Source of the DNA: Microcaldota archaeon
Lineage (GTDB): Archaea; Micrarchaeota; Micrarchaeia; Micrarchaeales; CABMGC01
Direction of reading: 5' to 3'
DNA: 49,138 bases
NCBI GenBank assembly: GCA_028866835.1
Contig: JAGWHJ010000008.1
Location: forward strand, 1 to 49,138
Shown here: piece after piece, positions 40,911 to 47,988 of the stretch
Position numbering within the stretch: the stretch's first letter is position 1
How the letters are laid out: every line of letters begins with the position of its first letter
Program-made: the position numbers and the translations under genes
Notes under the pieces: generated by a model
What the model saw: the letters and a program-made list of their open reading frames with translations, nothing else
Database searches by the model: none
Told to the model about the DNA's origin: nothing

Positions 40911-41807
40911 TCACGGCTGCGCGTATCCGTTCCACCATGAATCCACGAATGTAGCTGCGCCTACGGTCTGGCCGTTGTTGCCATTTGCAGAATAGTCGTT
41001 TACGTCACCGTTGAGAGGCCACCACCCAACAATGTAGCGGGGCGAGATAGGAGCGCCGCCTATCCCCTCCTGGTAAAGGGCCTTGACCTGGGTCGCAGAA
41101 AGGGAGGTATTGTATACCTGTACATTTGAGATCTGGCCAGCGTAGTAATACGCTGCACCGTTGTTATAGTACGACGTTCCTATAGTGAGTGGCTGCACGG
41201 AGGTGCGTATTGCACCGCCGGCCTCCGGAGTGCTGCTGATAAGCTGCCCATTGACATACATGTTTGCATAACTTCCGTTATACGTGCCTACAAAATTGTA
41301 CCACGTGCCTGCGGTGGGATGGGAAGACGCAGTTATGTCGAATACTCCGCCTACGGACCAGCGCCAGTCGTTTGTGGTGCACGTGAGCCCCAGCTGGAAA
41401 TCGCTTGCGGCAGTCACGACACTGTTGAACTGCTTGGATACGATTCTCTGGAAGCACAATGAGGAACTGGCCATGTTTATCCACGCAGAGACCGTGATGT
41501 TGTTCGTTACGTTCAGGCTAGGGCCGTTTCCTGCATTAACGTAGTTTGTCCCGCTTAACTGGATCGCATATTTGGGAAGGACGCCATTGCATTGGCCCTC
41601 AAGGTTCACGCCCTGCGCGCTCCTGGAGATCTGGCATGCACCTGGAGTGGCCTTCGGAGAGAAGTAGTAGGGGTTGAAGACGCCTATCTCGAACAGGGCA
41701 ACAAGCACGATCGCGATTACAAGTATAGCCCAACCATAAGTCATGAGGTACTCCATTGCGGACTGCAACCTGAATCTGTTGCTGAAAGCTTTGGGCAAAT
41801 TTGCCAT
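40911..41807 (-). CDS. LamG-domain surface protein B with class III (pilin-type) signal segment
   Basis: A 298-residue paralogue of the gene at 35584. After a basic segment (FSNRFR) comes LQSAMEYLMTYGWAILVIAIVLVALF, a class III archaeal signal peptide pattern (Q-S-A-M-E-YL) expected to be cleaved by a prepilin/preflagellin peptidase. A LamG-like domain follows, ending in GIGGAPISPRYIVGWWPLNG, almost the same as in protein A. Two conserved Cys pairs (PGACQIS and GQCNG) are present. The ORF track start at 41921 is too long; ATG 41807 is preferred, with a TATA-like element about 31 nt upstream. Probably an S-layer- or pilus-type surface protein. Confidence 0.83.
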   Translation of the reverse strand: MANLPKAFSNRFRLQSAMEYLMTYGWAILVIAIVLVALFEIGVFNPYYFSPKATPGACQISRSAQGVNLEGQCNGVLPKYAIQLSGTNYVNAGNGPSLNVTNNITVSAWINMASSSLCFQRIVSKQFNSVVTAASDFQLGLTCTTNDWRWSVGGVFDITASSHPTAGTWYNFVGTYNGSYANMYVNGQLISSTPEAGGAIRTSVQPLTIGTSYYNNGAAYYYAGQISNVQVYNTSLSATQVKALYQEGIGGAPISPRYIVGWWPLNGDVNDYSANGNNGQTVGAATFVDSWWNGYAQP

Positions 41808-41862
41808 GTTCTTCGTATTGAATGGACCTAAAAAGAGATAAAAACGTTTGCAATATGCCTGC

Positions 41863-42123
41863 TCATCGATCCAGCAACTTGAATCTCGGCATGCCTGGGG
41901 ATGGCTCCTTGACCCAATCATCTAAATCCCTGACAAAGATGAGCTCCTTGCCGTACTGAGCCTGGTATATCACGCATATACCGTCATCTACTTCCTGTAC
42001 GCCAAGGCCAATTACCTTGTACAGCCTGTCCGGATTCTTGTAATGGGAGTATGTGCCGCCTATCCTGACCTGCTTTCGCGCCGCTTCCAATTCCCTTGCC
42101 AGTACTTCATGGTCCTTGTGCAT
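41863..42123 (-). CDS. DUF1653-family protein
   Basis: An 86-residue protein whose central part RIGGTYSHYKNPDRLYKVIGLGVQ... and IYQAQYGKELIFVRDLDDWV matches the DUF1653 pattern (G-YRHYK---Y-V---A, YE-LYG---WVRP). The C-terminus GMPRFKLLDR is also family-like. The fold is a small SH3-like barrel; function is not known. The N-terminal helix (ARELEAARKQV) is an addition. It lies between LamG gene B and the SufT-like gene, on its own. Its ATG (42123) is about 50 nt from the divergent TATA box of the SufT-like gene. Confidence 0.75.
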   Translation of the reverse strand: MHKDHEVLARELEAARKQVRIGGTYSHYKNPDRLYKVIGLGVQEVDDGICVIYQAQYGKELIFVRDLDDWVKEPSPGMPRFKLLDR

Positions 42124-42173
42124 GGAATGAATCTTTCCCTAAAGGCTATTAAACAGGTGCCAGACCGCTAATC

Positions 42174-42181
42174 TTATATAA
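42174..42181 (+). promoter_or_regulatory. TATA box for the SufT-like gene
   Basis: ttatataa is centred about 25 nt from ATG 42203, fitting a leaderless transcript and favouring that start over the track's TTG at 42182. Confidence 0.6.
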
Positions 42182-42202
42182 TTGAGAAGCATATCACATA
42201 TC

Positions 42203-42514
42203 ATGGCAAAGATAGCGTTAAAGGAAGTACTGACGGCACTCAAGGGCTGCGTCGACCCCGAGATAGGGATAAACATAGTCGACCTCGGGCTTATCCAGGG
42301 CATAGCCGTCAGCGAGAGGAATGACATAACGCTGAGGCTTACAATGACGAGCCCGATGTGCCCCGTCACCAGCGTGATACTGGCTGACGTGCAGCTCAGG
42401 CTGGAGCATCTTCACGACATAGGCAACGTAAACATCGATCTTGTCTGGGATCCTGCCTGGACGCCTGAAATGATAAGCGATGAAGCCCGCATGAACATGA
42501 ACGTGCAGGTTTAG
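42203..42514 (+). CDS. DUF59/MIP18-family (SufT-like) Fe-S assembly protein
   Basis: A 103-residue protein with the DUF59 core VLTALKGCVDPEIGINIVDLGLI followed by LRLTMTSPMCPVTSVILADV. The reactive Cys is in MTSPMCP, as in SufT and MIP18. These proteins promote maturation or targeting of Fe-S proteins. The window includes an Fe-S enzyme (the e-MtaB-like methylthiotransferase), though not in the same operon. ATG 42203 is used; the track's earlier TTG (42182) would add seven residues overlapping the promoter. It ends in a 4-nt overlap with the convergent ndk gene. Confidence 0.88.
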   Translation: MAKIALKEVLTALKGCVDPEIGINIVDLGLIQGIAVSERNDITLRLTMTSPMCPVTSVILADVQLRLEHLHDIGNVNIDLVWDPAWTPEMISDEARMNMNVQV

Positions 42515-43074
42515 CCGTACATTGCCTTCTCATCTGCGCGCTCATAGGAATTGACCTCCGCTTCCGTGAACCAGACCCTTATCTCCTTCTCTGCTATTTC
42601 AGGGCTCTCCGATACATGTACCACGTTCCTCACCGATCTCTTCTTTATGTCTGCAAGTGCATAGCTGTCGCTTGCGTACATGCCCCTTATGGTAGATGGG
42701 TCGGCCTTCCTCGGCTCGGTTGAGCCGGCTATCTTCCTTGCAACATCGACGGCGGCATTGCCCTCGAGCACGAATGCGACTATGGGCATCCTCGTGAGCT
42801 CGCGTATCAGCGCGTTCCTCACCCTGACGCCTATCTCGCGCTCGGTCTCGCTGATCTTCTCACCTTTTTCCGCGGCGGAGGCCTTCGCCTTCCTGCCTAC
42901 GGACATGAACCAGTCCTCATCAGCAACGTAATGCTTCTCGACAAGCTCCTTCTTCGCCTTGAGCAGCTTAAGTGCGACGACCTTGAGACCGGCATCCTCG
43001 AACTTGCTTATGATCCTGCCTATCAATGCGCGCTCCATGCCGTCAGGTTTTATAACAACAAGTACACGTTCCAT
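42511..43074 (-). CDS. ndk: Nucleoside diphosphate kinase (extended form)
   Basis: A 187-residue NDK that balances NTP pools by phosphate transfer through an active-site His, visible in RNVVHVSESPEIAE. Other conserved parts are VLVVIKPDGMERALIGRII at the N-terminus, VAFVLEGNAAV, and STIRGMYASDSY. The canonical enzyme has about 150 residues; here roughly 35-40 extra residues lie around DWFMSVGRKAKASAAEKGEKISE, a form known from several archaea. A TATA-like element lies about 22 nt before the ATG. It is convergent with the SufT-like gene and divergent from infB. Confidence 0.94.
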   Translation of the reverse strand: MERVLVVIKPDGMERALIGRIISKFEDAGLKVVALKLLKAKKELVEKHYVADEDWFMSVGRKAKASAAEKGEKISETEREIGVRVRNALIRELTRMPIVAFVLEGNAAVDVARKIAGSTEPRKADPSTIRGMYASDSYALADIKKRSVRNVVHVSESPEIAEKEIRVWFTEAEVNSYERADEKAMYG

Positions 43075-43087
43075 ATCTCATCAACCT

Positions 43088-43132
43088 TAAATATATACGG
43101 TTAGATATTAGTTGGGACGCATATTTTATACC
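43088..43132. promoter_or_regulatory. Divergent ndk/infB promoter region
   Basis: The minus strand contains cgtatatatttaa (about 43088-43100) ahead of ndk (ATG at 43074). The plus strand contains attttatacc (43123-43132), centred about 25 nt before infB (43153). Both fit short or absent leaders. Confidence 0.5.
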
Positions 43133-43152
43133 TTGCTGTAAAGGGCGATCGC

Positions 43153-44913
43153 ATGATAAGGCAGCCGATAATAACAGTAATGGGCCACGTAGACCATGGC
43201 AAGACTTCGCTTCTTGATAGGATAAGGAGCAGCACTATTGCCAACAGGGAAGCTGGGGGCATAACGCAGCACATAGGCGCCAGCGAGGTTCCAATCGACG
43301 TAATAAGGAAGATAGCTGGTCCGCTGCTCAAGAAGCTGAACGCCGACCTTGCCATCCCAGGCCTTCTCTTCATAGATACGCCAGGGCACGAGGCGTTCAC
43401 GAACCTCAGGCGCAGGGGAGGCGCGGTGTCGGACCTTGCCATACTCGTGGTGGACGTGAGCAAGGGCTTCGAGCCGCAGACTTTCGAGGCCATAGACATA
43501 CTGAAGAGCTACAAGACGCCGTTCGTCGTGGCCGCCAACAAGATAGACCTCATCACGGGATGGAGGCCGCAGGGTACATCATCGCTTCTAGAATCGCTTG
43601 AGAAGCAGCAGCCGCAGGTGGCCGGAGAGCTCGATTCAAGGGTCTACGAGCTCGTTGGGAAGCTGAGCGAGCTTGGTTTCAACAGCGAGCGCTTCGACAG
43701 GGTAAAGGACCCCAGGGCGGAGCTCTCCATCATACCGCTAAGCGCCAAGACCGGTGAGGGCATCGCAGAGCTCCTTGTCTTTACAGCCGGACTGGCACAG
43801 AGGTTCCTGGGAAAACGGCTTGAGATAGACCAGAATGAGCCGGGAAGGGGGAGCATCATAGAGAAGAAGGAGGAGCGCGGGCTTGGCGTAACCCTTGACG
43901 TGATACTTTACAATGGCACGCTCAGCACCAACGATTCCGTTGCCTTTGCAACGCCTACTGGAGTGAAGACCGCAAAGATACGCGCGCTGCTGAAACCGAA
44001 GCCTCTGCAGGAGATGCGCGAATCATCGGCGAAGTTCTATTATGTGGACAATGTCAGTGCTGCATCCGGGGTGAAGATAAGCGGCAGCGGCTTCGATGAT
44101 GCGCTTGCGGGCTCGCTCATAGTATCGACAAAGCAGCAGAGCTACGAGAAGGAGATAGAATCTGAGATAAAGGGCGTCTTCGAGACCGATGAATCTGGCA
44201 TAATACTCAAGGCTGACACGATAGGCAGCATAGAGGCGATATCAAGGCTCTTGAAGAACGCGAACGTGAAGATAAGCAGGAAGGAGATAGGAAGCGTCAC
44301 AAAGAGGGACGTGATGGCTGCGTTTGCGATGCGCGGAACCGATCTCTACAGCTCGGTGGTCATGGCATTCAATGTGGCGGTCGAAGACGAGGCTACAGCT
44401 GAGAGCCAGACCGTCAGGGTTCCGATAATAAGCAGCAACATCATATACAAGCTGCTTGACGATTACAAGGAATGGTCTGACAATGAGAGGAAGATGGAGC
44501 AGAAGAGGCTTGAGGAATCGCTAATCTTCCCTGCAGAGATAAGGGTCCTGCCGAACTCGTGCTTCAGGGTCTCGCACCCCGCTGTGTTCGGGATATCGGT
44601 AACGGTTGGCAGGATAAAGCCAGGATATGCGCTGATGAACGGCAGCGGCGAGGTTGTGGGCAGGATAAAGGAGCTGCAGGAAAACGGGGCGAGCCTCCAG
44701 CAGGCAAAGAAAGGCGACAGCGTTGCGATGTCAATGGAGGACGTCACTTTCGGGAGGCAGGTGAAGGAGGAGGACAGGCTGTACACTTACGTGAATGACC
44801 AGACAATAAGGCTCTTCAGGTACAAGTATGTGGACCTGCTCGACCAGGAGGAGAAGGCGCTGCTTGACAGGATATTTGAGATAAACAAGCTGAGGAAGAA
44901 GGTTGAGGAGTAA
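43153..44913 (+). CDS. infB: Translation initiation factor IF2/aIF5B
   Basis: A 586-residue GTPase that promotes ribosomal subunit joining. G1 is GHVDHGKT, the switch region ends in GGITQHIG, G3 is DTPGHEAF, G4 NKID, and G5 near PLSAKTGEG. The following domains II-IV are of the short archaeal/eukaryotic IF5B kind. There is no N-terminal bacterial extension. The start ATG at 43153 is preceded by a TATA box about 25 nt upstream. It is followed 4 nt later by a YgjP-like gene on the same strand. Confidence 0.96.
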   Translation: MIRQPIITVMGHVDHGKTSLLDRIRSSTIANREAGGITQHIGASEVPIDVIRKIAGPLLKKLNADLAIPGLLFIDTPGHEAFTNLRRRGGAVSDLAILVVDVSKGFEPQTFEAIDILKSYKTPFVVAANKIDLITGWRPQGTSSLLESLEKQQPQVAGELDSRVYELVGKLSELGFNSERFDRVKDPRAELSIIPLSAKTGEGIAELLVFTAGLAQRFLGKRLEIDQNEPGRGSIIEKKEERGLGVTLDVILYNGTLSTNDSVAFATPTGVKTAKIRALLKPKPLQEMRESSAKFYYVDNVSAASGVKISGSGFDDALAGSLIVSTKQQSYEKEIESEIKGVFETDESGIILKADTIGSIEAISRLLKNANVKISRKEIGSVTKRDVMAAFAMRGTDLYSSVVMAFNVAVEDEATAESQTVRVPIISSNIIYKLLDDYKEWSDNERKMEQKRLEESLIFPAEIRVLPNSCFRVSHPAVFGISVTVGRIKPGYALMNGSGEVVGRIKELQENGASLQQAKKGDSVAMSMEDVTFGRQVKEEDRLYTYVNDQTIRLFRYKYVDLLDQEEKALLDRIFEINKLRKKVEE

Positions 44914-44917
44914 GGCG

Positions 44918-45601
44918 ATGCGAATGGATGGCACTCTTGACATATCAGGGGAAAGGATAGGCTATGAGCTGGTCAGGGACCGCAGCATAAGGAACTCGTA
45001 CATAAAGTTCAGGGACGACAAGCTCGTGGTCCTCTCGCCGAACAGCACGGACATAAACAAGGTGATAGAGAAGCACGGCTCCTGGATACTGAAGCACTAC
45101 AGGATGATAAAACAATCGGCAAGGATAATGGACAAGGACGCGATCTTCGTCTCCGGGGCAAGGCGCGCAGCAGTCTTCAGGCAGGTGGGATACGGCTTCG
45201 GCGTTGAGCTTACCCAGGACTGCGTAATAGTGTCCGCCAGGGACAGGGACCACGCCAACGCGCTGATTGAGCGGTGGCTTAGGGAGAGGAGCTACGAGCA
45301 GATGTACAGGAAGACGCTTGAGAGGGCGGAGCAGCTCAGTGCAAGCCCGAAGAAAGTTCTGCTGAGACGCTCGAAGAAATGGGGGCTTTGCACCAGCGCC
45401 GGCGTGATAAGCTACAATCCCTACGTTGCCGGAGTGCCCGAGGAGCTGGTCGATTACATCGCGGTACATGAGGTCTCGCATCTCAAGGTCATGAGCCATT
45501 CTGCGGAATTCTGGAGGGTGGTCGGAAGCGCCTACCCTGACTATAAGACGGCAAGGAAAAGGCTCCATTATTATGATAACAGATACAGGCCTGTCTTCTG
45601 A
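44918..45601 (+). CDS. YgjP-like (DUF45) metallopeptidase
   Basis: A 227-residue protein of the YgjP/DUF45 (M48-related) family. The zinc motif HEVSH is in YIAVHEVSHLKVMSHSAEFW, with the third His in HSAEFW. The preceding RSKKWGLCTSAGVISYNP is the second diagnostic segment. The N-terminal half has a beta-rich region like that of other DUF45 proteins. The role is uncharacterised; bacterial YgjP has been linked to UTP binding. The ORF track starts at TTG 44903 inside infB; ATG 44918 with a gaggag stretch upstream is preferred. Confidence 0.85.
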   Translation: MRMDGTLDISGERIGYELVRDRSIRNSYIKFRDDKLVVLSPNSTDINKVIEKHGSWILKHYRMIKQSARIMDKDAIFVSGARRAAVFRQVGYGFGVELTQDCVIVSARDRDHANALIERWLRERSYEQMYRKTLERAEQLSASPKKVLLRRSKKWGLCTSAGVISYNPYVAGVPEELVDYIAVHEVSHLKVMSHSAEFWRVVGSAYPDYKTARKRLHYYDNRYRPVF

Positions 45602-45602
45602 C

Positions 45603-45660
45603 CTTTATAAATGGCCTCTCTGTGGTTAATCCCGTATCCGAGGCATAGATTTAAATATAA
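45603..45660 (+). promoter_or_regulatory. Tandem TATA-like elements upstream of the TRAM gene
   Basis: ctttataaatgg (about 45603-45614) and tttaaatataa (45650-45660) could each position a start site. The second would give a leader of about 40 nt carrying a ribosome-binding GAGG. This is a departure from the leaderless pattern of neighbouring genes. Confidence 0.45.
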
Positions 45661-45688
45661 TAACAGCAGTATTATTATCAAGTAGTAA

Positions 45689-45700
45689 AGCGGAAACGCT
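45689..45700 (+). promoter_or_regulatory. GNRA-tetraloop hairpin in the TRAM-gene leader
   Basis: AGCG-GAAA-CGCT forms a 4-bp stem closed by a GAAA tetraloop, about 10 nt before the gagg of the ribosome binding site (near 45710). It could be a regulatory or stability element of the mRNA leader, but a 12-nt hairpin can also arise by chance. Confidence 0.4.
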
Positions 45701-45720
45701 AATTCTACAGAGGAAAAACA

Positions 45721-46035
45721 ATGAGAGATTACGGCGGAGGAAGAGGAGAAGGCAGAGGAGAAAGTAGAAGGGGCATGAACCCGAACTATTTCCTGCCAAA
45801 GCCAGTGAAAGTAGGAGATGAAGTAGAAGTGACTATAGAAGCCACAGCGTCTAAAGGAGACGGAATAGCCAAGAAGGACGGCTTTGTTATCTTTGTAAAA
45901 GATGCAAAGCAGGGCCAGACGGTGAAGGTAAGAGTAACCGACGTTAGGGCAAGGTTCGCAATAGGCGAGCTGCTTGGCCAATCTTCGGAAGCGCCTGCTT
46001 CTGCACCACAGCCAGAGGAACAGCCTACAAACTAA
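45721..46035 (+). CDS. TRAM-domain protein (small RNA-binding protein)
   Basis: A 104-residue protein with a central TRAM domain (VKVGDEVEVTIEATASKGDGIAKKDGFVIFVK... and VKVRVTDVRARFAIGEL). The N-terminal arm is Arg/Gly-rich (RDYGGGRGEGRGESRRG), an RGG-like RNA-binding arm; the C-terminus is an acidic/Pro-rich tail. Stand-alone archaeal TRAM proteins act as RNA chaperones resembling bacterial cold-shock proteins. Codon use is A-rich compared with neighbours, often a sign of high expression. A tandem promoter, leader hairpin, GAGG ribosome site and strong terminator frame the gene. Confidence 0.88.
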   Translation: MRDYGGGRGEGRGESRRGMNPNYFLPKPVKVGDEVEVTIEATASKGDGIAKKDGFVIFVKDAKQGQTVKVRVTDVRARFAIGELLGQSSEAPASAPQPEEQPTN

Positions 46036-46080
46036 AAAAGCAGTTTACTTTTTTTTATTTTTTCTGCTTTTTTCTTATTT
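46034..46080 (+). terminator. Bidirectional-looking terminator between TRAM and 2PGK-like genes
   Basis: AAAAAAGCAG (46034-46043) and CTGCTTTTTT (46064-46073) form a perfect 10-bp inverted repeat around a T-rich loop, followed by further T tracts. Runs of T on both strands suit archaeal poly-T termination for the plus TRAM gene and the minus 2PGK-like gene. Confidence 0.75.
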
Positions 46081-46102
46081 TATTTATCAGATTACTAGAG
46101 AG

Positions 46103-46726
46103 CTAGGAATGCCATTTTGATTCCACAAACTTAGATATCTCGGTCAGGGTATCCTTGTAATTCGTGTTGTCAAAGACCTTTATGCCCTTTTTCTTGCATG
46201 CCTCTATGGAATATTCGGCCATGAACCTGTACGCATCGAGATGAGGCAGCAGCCTGTCTCCTGGCTGGCCAGGATGTGTATAATCCTTCCTTTCCAGTAC
46301 CATCTGCTCGTACCTTTTTGGATCCGATACCTGTATGTAGAAAGGAAGTACACCGGGATTGCTAAGGGCCGGCAAGAAGTCGGGTATGAAATAGAGTGTC
46401 TCGACGATCATCCTCTCACCGTTCTTTAGCGCACGTTCTACTGTTGCATTGATTCCTCTTGACATTATCTCGCCCTGCTCTAGATACCCCTTGACTATGT
46501 TGTATTTGTTTCTTTAACCGAATTTTTTCCAAGAATCGTATACGCTTGTATTGAGGACAGTGTACCTGGAATCCTCGGCGATTATGGGTCTTATGAACTC
46601 CCTGAGATAATCTCCGGAAAGCACGATGCCTATGCCAAGGCTCTTGGCAAGGGATGCGCATATGCTAGATTTCCCAACGCACGGAATTCCGCCTACGATG
46701 ATGACTGTGGTCTTGGAAGTCGCCAT
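46103..46726 (-). pseudogene. 2-phosphoglycerate-kinase-like P-loop kinase interrupted by an in-frame TAA
   Basis: The ORF track shows this as two pieces (70 aa at 46514-46726, 120 aa at 46103-46465), but both are in the same frame: codon 71 is TAA (46514-46516), and 16 open codons (RNKYNIVKGYLEQGEI) join them. The product would be 206 residues plus the stop. The first part has Walker A GGIPCVGKSS and SGDYLREFIRP; the second has a TLYFIPDFLP segment. This matches the COG2074 2-phosphoglycerate kinase group. A single-base change such as GAA to TAA would explain it. Options are nonsense pseudogene, readthrough, two-piece protein from the internal ATG 46465, or sequence error. It begins 4 nt after the GHMP gene with a GAGGTGA ribosome site. 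Confidence 0.75.
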
Positions 46727-46730
46727 ATCT

Positions 46731-47888
46731 TCACCTCAATGATTCAAGGAATGCTGAAGCCGTGTGCGCAGCCTTGGGATCAGGCGAATAATTCACGCTC
46801 TGCGGTATTTTTCCATATAATGGCTTTGCAGACTGCGTTGCTATGAACCTTTTGAGTTCACCCTCGTCAGTTGACATCACAACTATCGACGGGCCGGTAT
46901 CCGCGGTCATGAAGATGTTCCCGCCCGACTGCTGGAAGCTCTTGACCGCGTTTATGAGCTTTATGCTTCTTTCAGTGTCTATTATAACTCCTCCCGATGT
47001 TAAAAGGGAGCGCAGAAAGAACATGTCCTCTTGCGCATTTCTCATGAGATCCTCTATCTTCGGGCCGGACTTTATCAGCTTGAGTATCCTGTCGTACTTG
47101 TTTATGACCCAGGTAGGATAGAATGGGGAGCTTGAGGCTATGCCGTGCGCATCCATGGTCTGGATGTTATGGAAGTCAGGGAAGACTGCAAAATGGAAAT
47201 TGCTCGTATCGACATCGAGCCTGCAGGCGTATGATTGGCTCTCCTCTATCTCCGGAAATGCGATCCATATGGACATCCCGCCGGCTGCAGATCTTGTTCC
47301 TGAACCAGATGCGAACCTCGCGAACCGCGACACAAAAATATCGTCATGCGCGGCATCTTCGCCGAAAACGTTTGCTATTAGGGCCCGCGCAGTTGCAGCC
47401 GCTACCGCAGCGGATTCGCCCAGCCCTTTTGCTTTGTCGTATCTCTTGACCCTTTCTATGGTAAACTCGAAAGAACCGGTTATTCCAGTTATGCTCCGGA
47501 AGTTGTCAAGGGCCTTTCTTGCCCTCTTGTCGTATCTTTCGTTGGATTCCCCATCCAGGAAGACCTTGTCCCTACCGGGCTCCCGCACGTACCTGCAGAA
47601 ACAACGCACGACACTGAAATCTGTAACCATCGATATGGATGGAGAAAAAGCAAGATTGGCATCCTTTTTCCAATATCCCAGGAATTTTTCAAATGCTGTT
47701 ATAGGATAGCCTTCGCCGTATGTGACCTTACCGTCCTCAGGTTGCGCCCTGTAACTCCCCAGGGGCTTGTAAAGGCCCCTTGATTCAAGGTGCTTTAGAA
47801 TCTCTGTTCCTTTTTCATGCAGCTCCCTTAGCTCGGCTGCGCTGAATTGAGGTTTTGTAGCAGGCCTATCAGCATGCCTAACCGGCAT
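46731..47888 (-). CDS. GHMP-family mevalonate-pathway decarboxylase-like protein
   Basis: A 385-residue GHMP protein most like (di)phosphomevalonate decarboxylases. Family marks are GLGESAAVAAATARAL (the phosphate-binding motif 2), ASGSGTRSAAGGMSIW (as in diphosphomevalonate decarboxylase GSGSACRS) and MTADTGPSIVVMS with an Asp near the DAGPN motif. Archaea use several variants here: diphosphomevalonate decarboxylase, phosphomevalonate decarboxylase, mevalonate 3-kinase or bisphosphomevalonate decarboxylase. The sequence alone does not decide which. The track's GTG at 47894 is replaced by ATG 47888. It is coupled to the 2PGK-like gene. Confidence 0.78.
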   Translation of the reverse strand: MPVRHADRPATKPQFSAAELRELHEKGTEILKHLESRGLYKPLGSYRAQPEDGKVTYGEGYPITAFEKFLGYWKKDANLAFSPSISMVTDFSVVRCFCRYVREPGRDKVFLDGESNERYDKRARKALDNFRSITGITGSFEFTIERVKRYDKAKGLGESAAVAAATARALIANVFGEDAAHDDIFVSRFARFASGSGTRSAAGGMSIWIAFPEIEESQSYACRLDVDTSNFHFAVFPDFHNIQTMDAHGIASSSPFYPTWVINKYDRILKLIKSGPKIEDLMRNAQEDMFFLRSLLTSGGVIIDTERSIKLINAVKSFQQSGGNIFMTADTGPSIVVMSTDEGELKRFIATQSAKPLYGKIPQSVNYSPDPKAAHTASAFLESLR

Positions 47889-47895
47889 ATTCACC

Positions 47896-47927
47896 GACTA
47901 TATAGTCATTTATTAAGGATTATAAGA
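47896..47927 (-). promoter_or_regulatory. Palindrome and TATA-like elements upstream of the GHMP gene
   Basis: GACTATATAGTC at 47896-47907 is a perfect 12-bp palindrome 8 nt from ATG 47888. cttataatcc (minus strand, about 47918-47927) is a possible TATA box further upstream. The palindrome may be a regulator site overlapping the transcription start. Confidence 0.4.
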
Positions 47928-47988
47928 CTTATTATTGGGCTTGGCCCCTGCCGTTAGTACGTATTAAAGCGCCGTAAAGTTATGTTAA

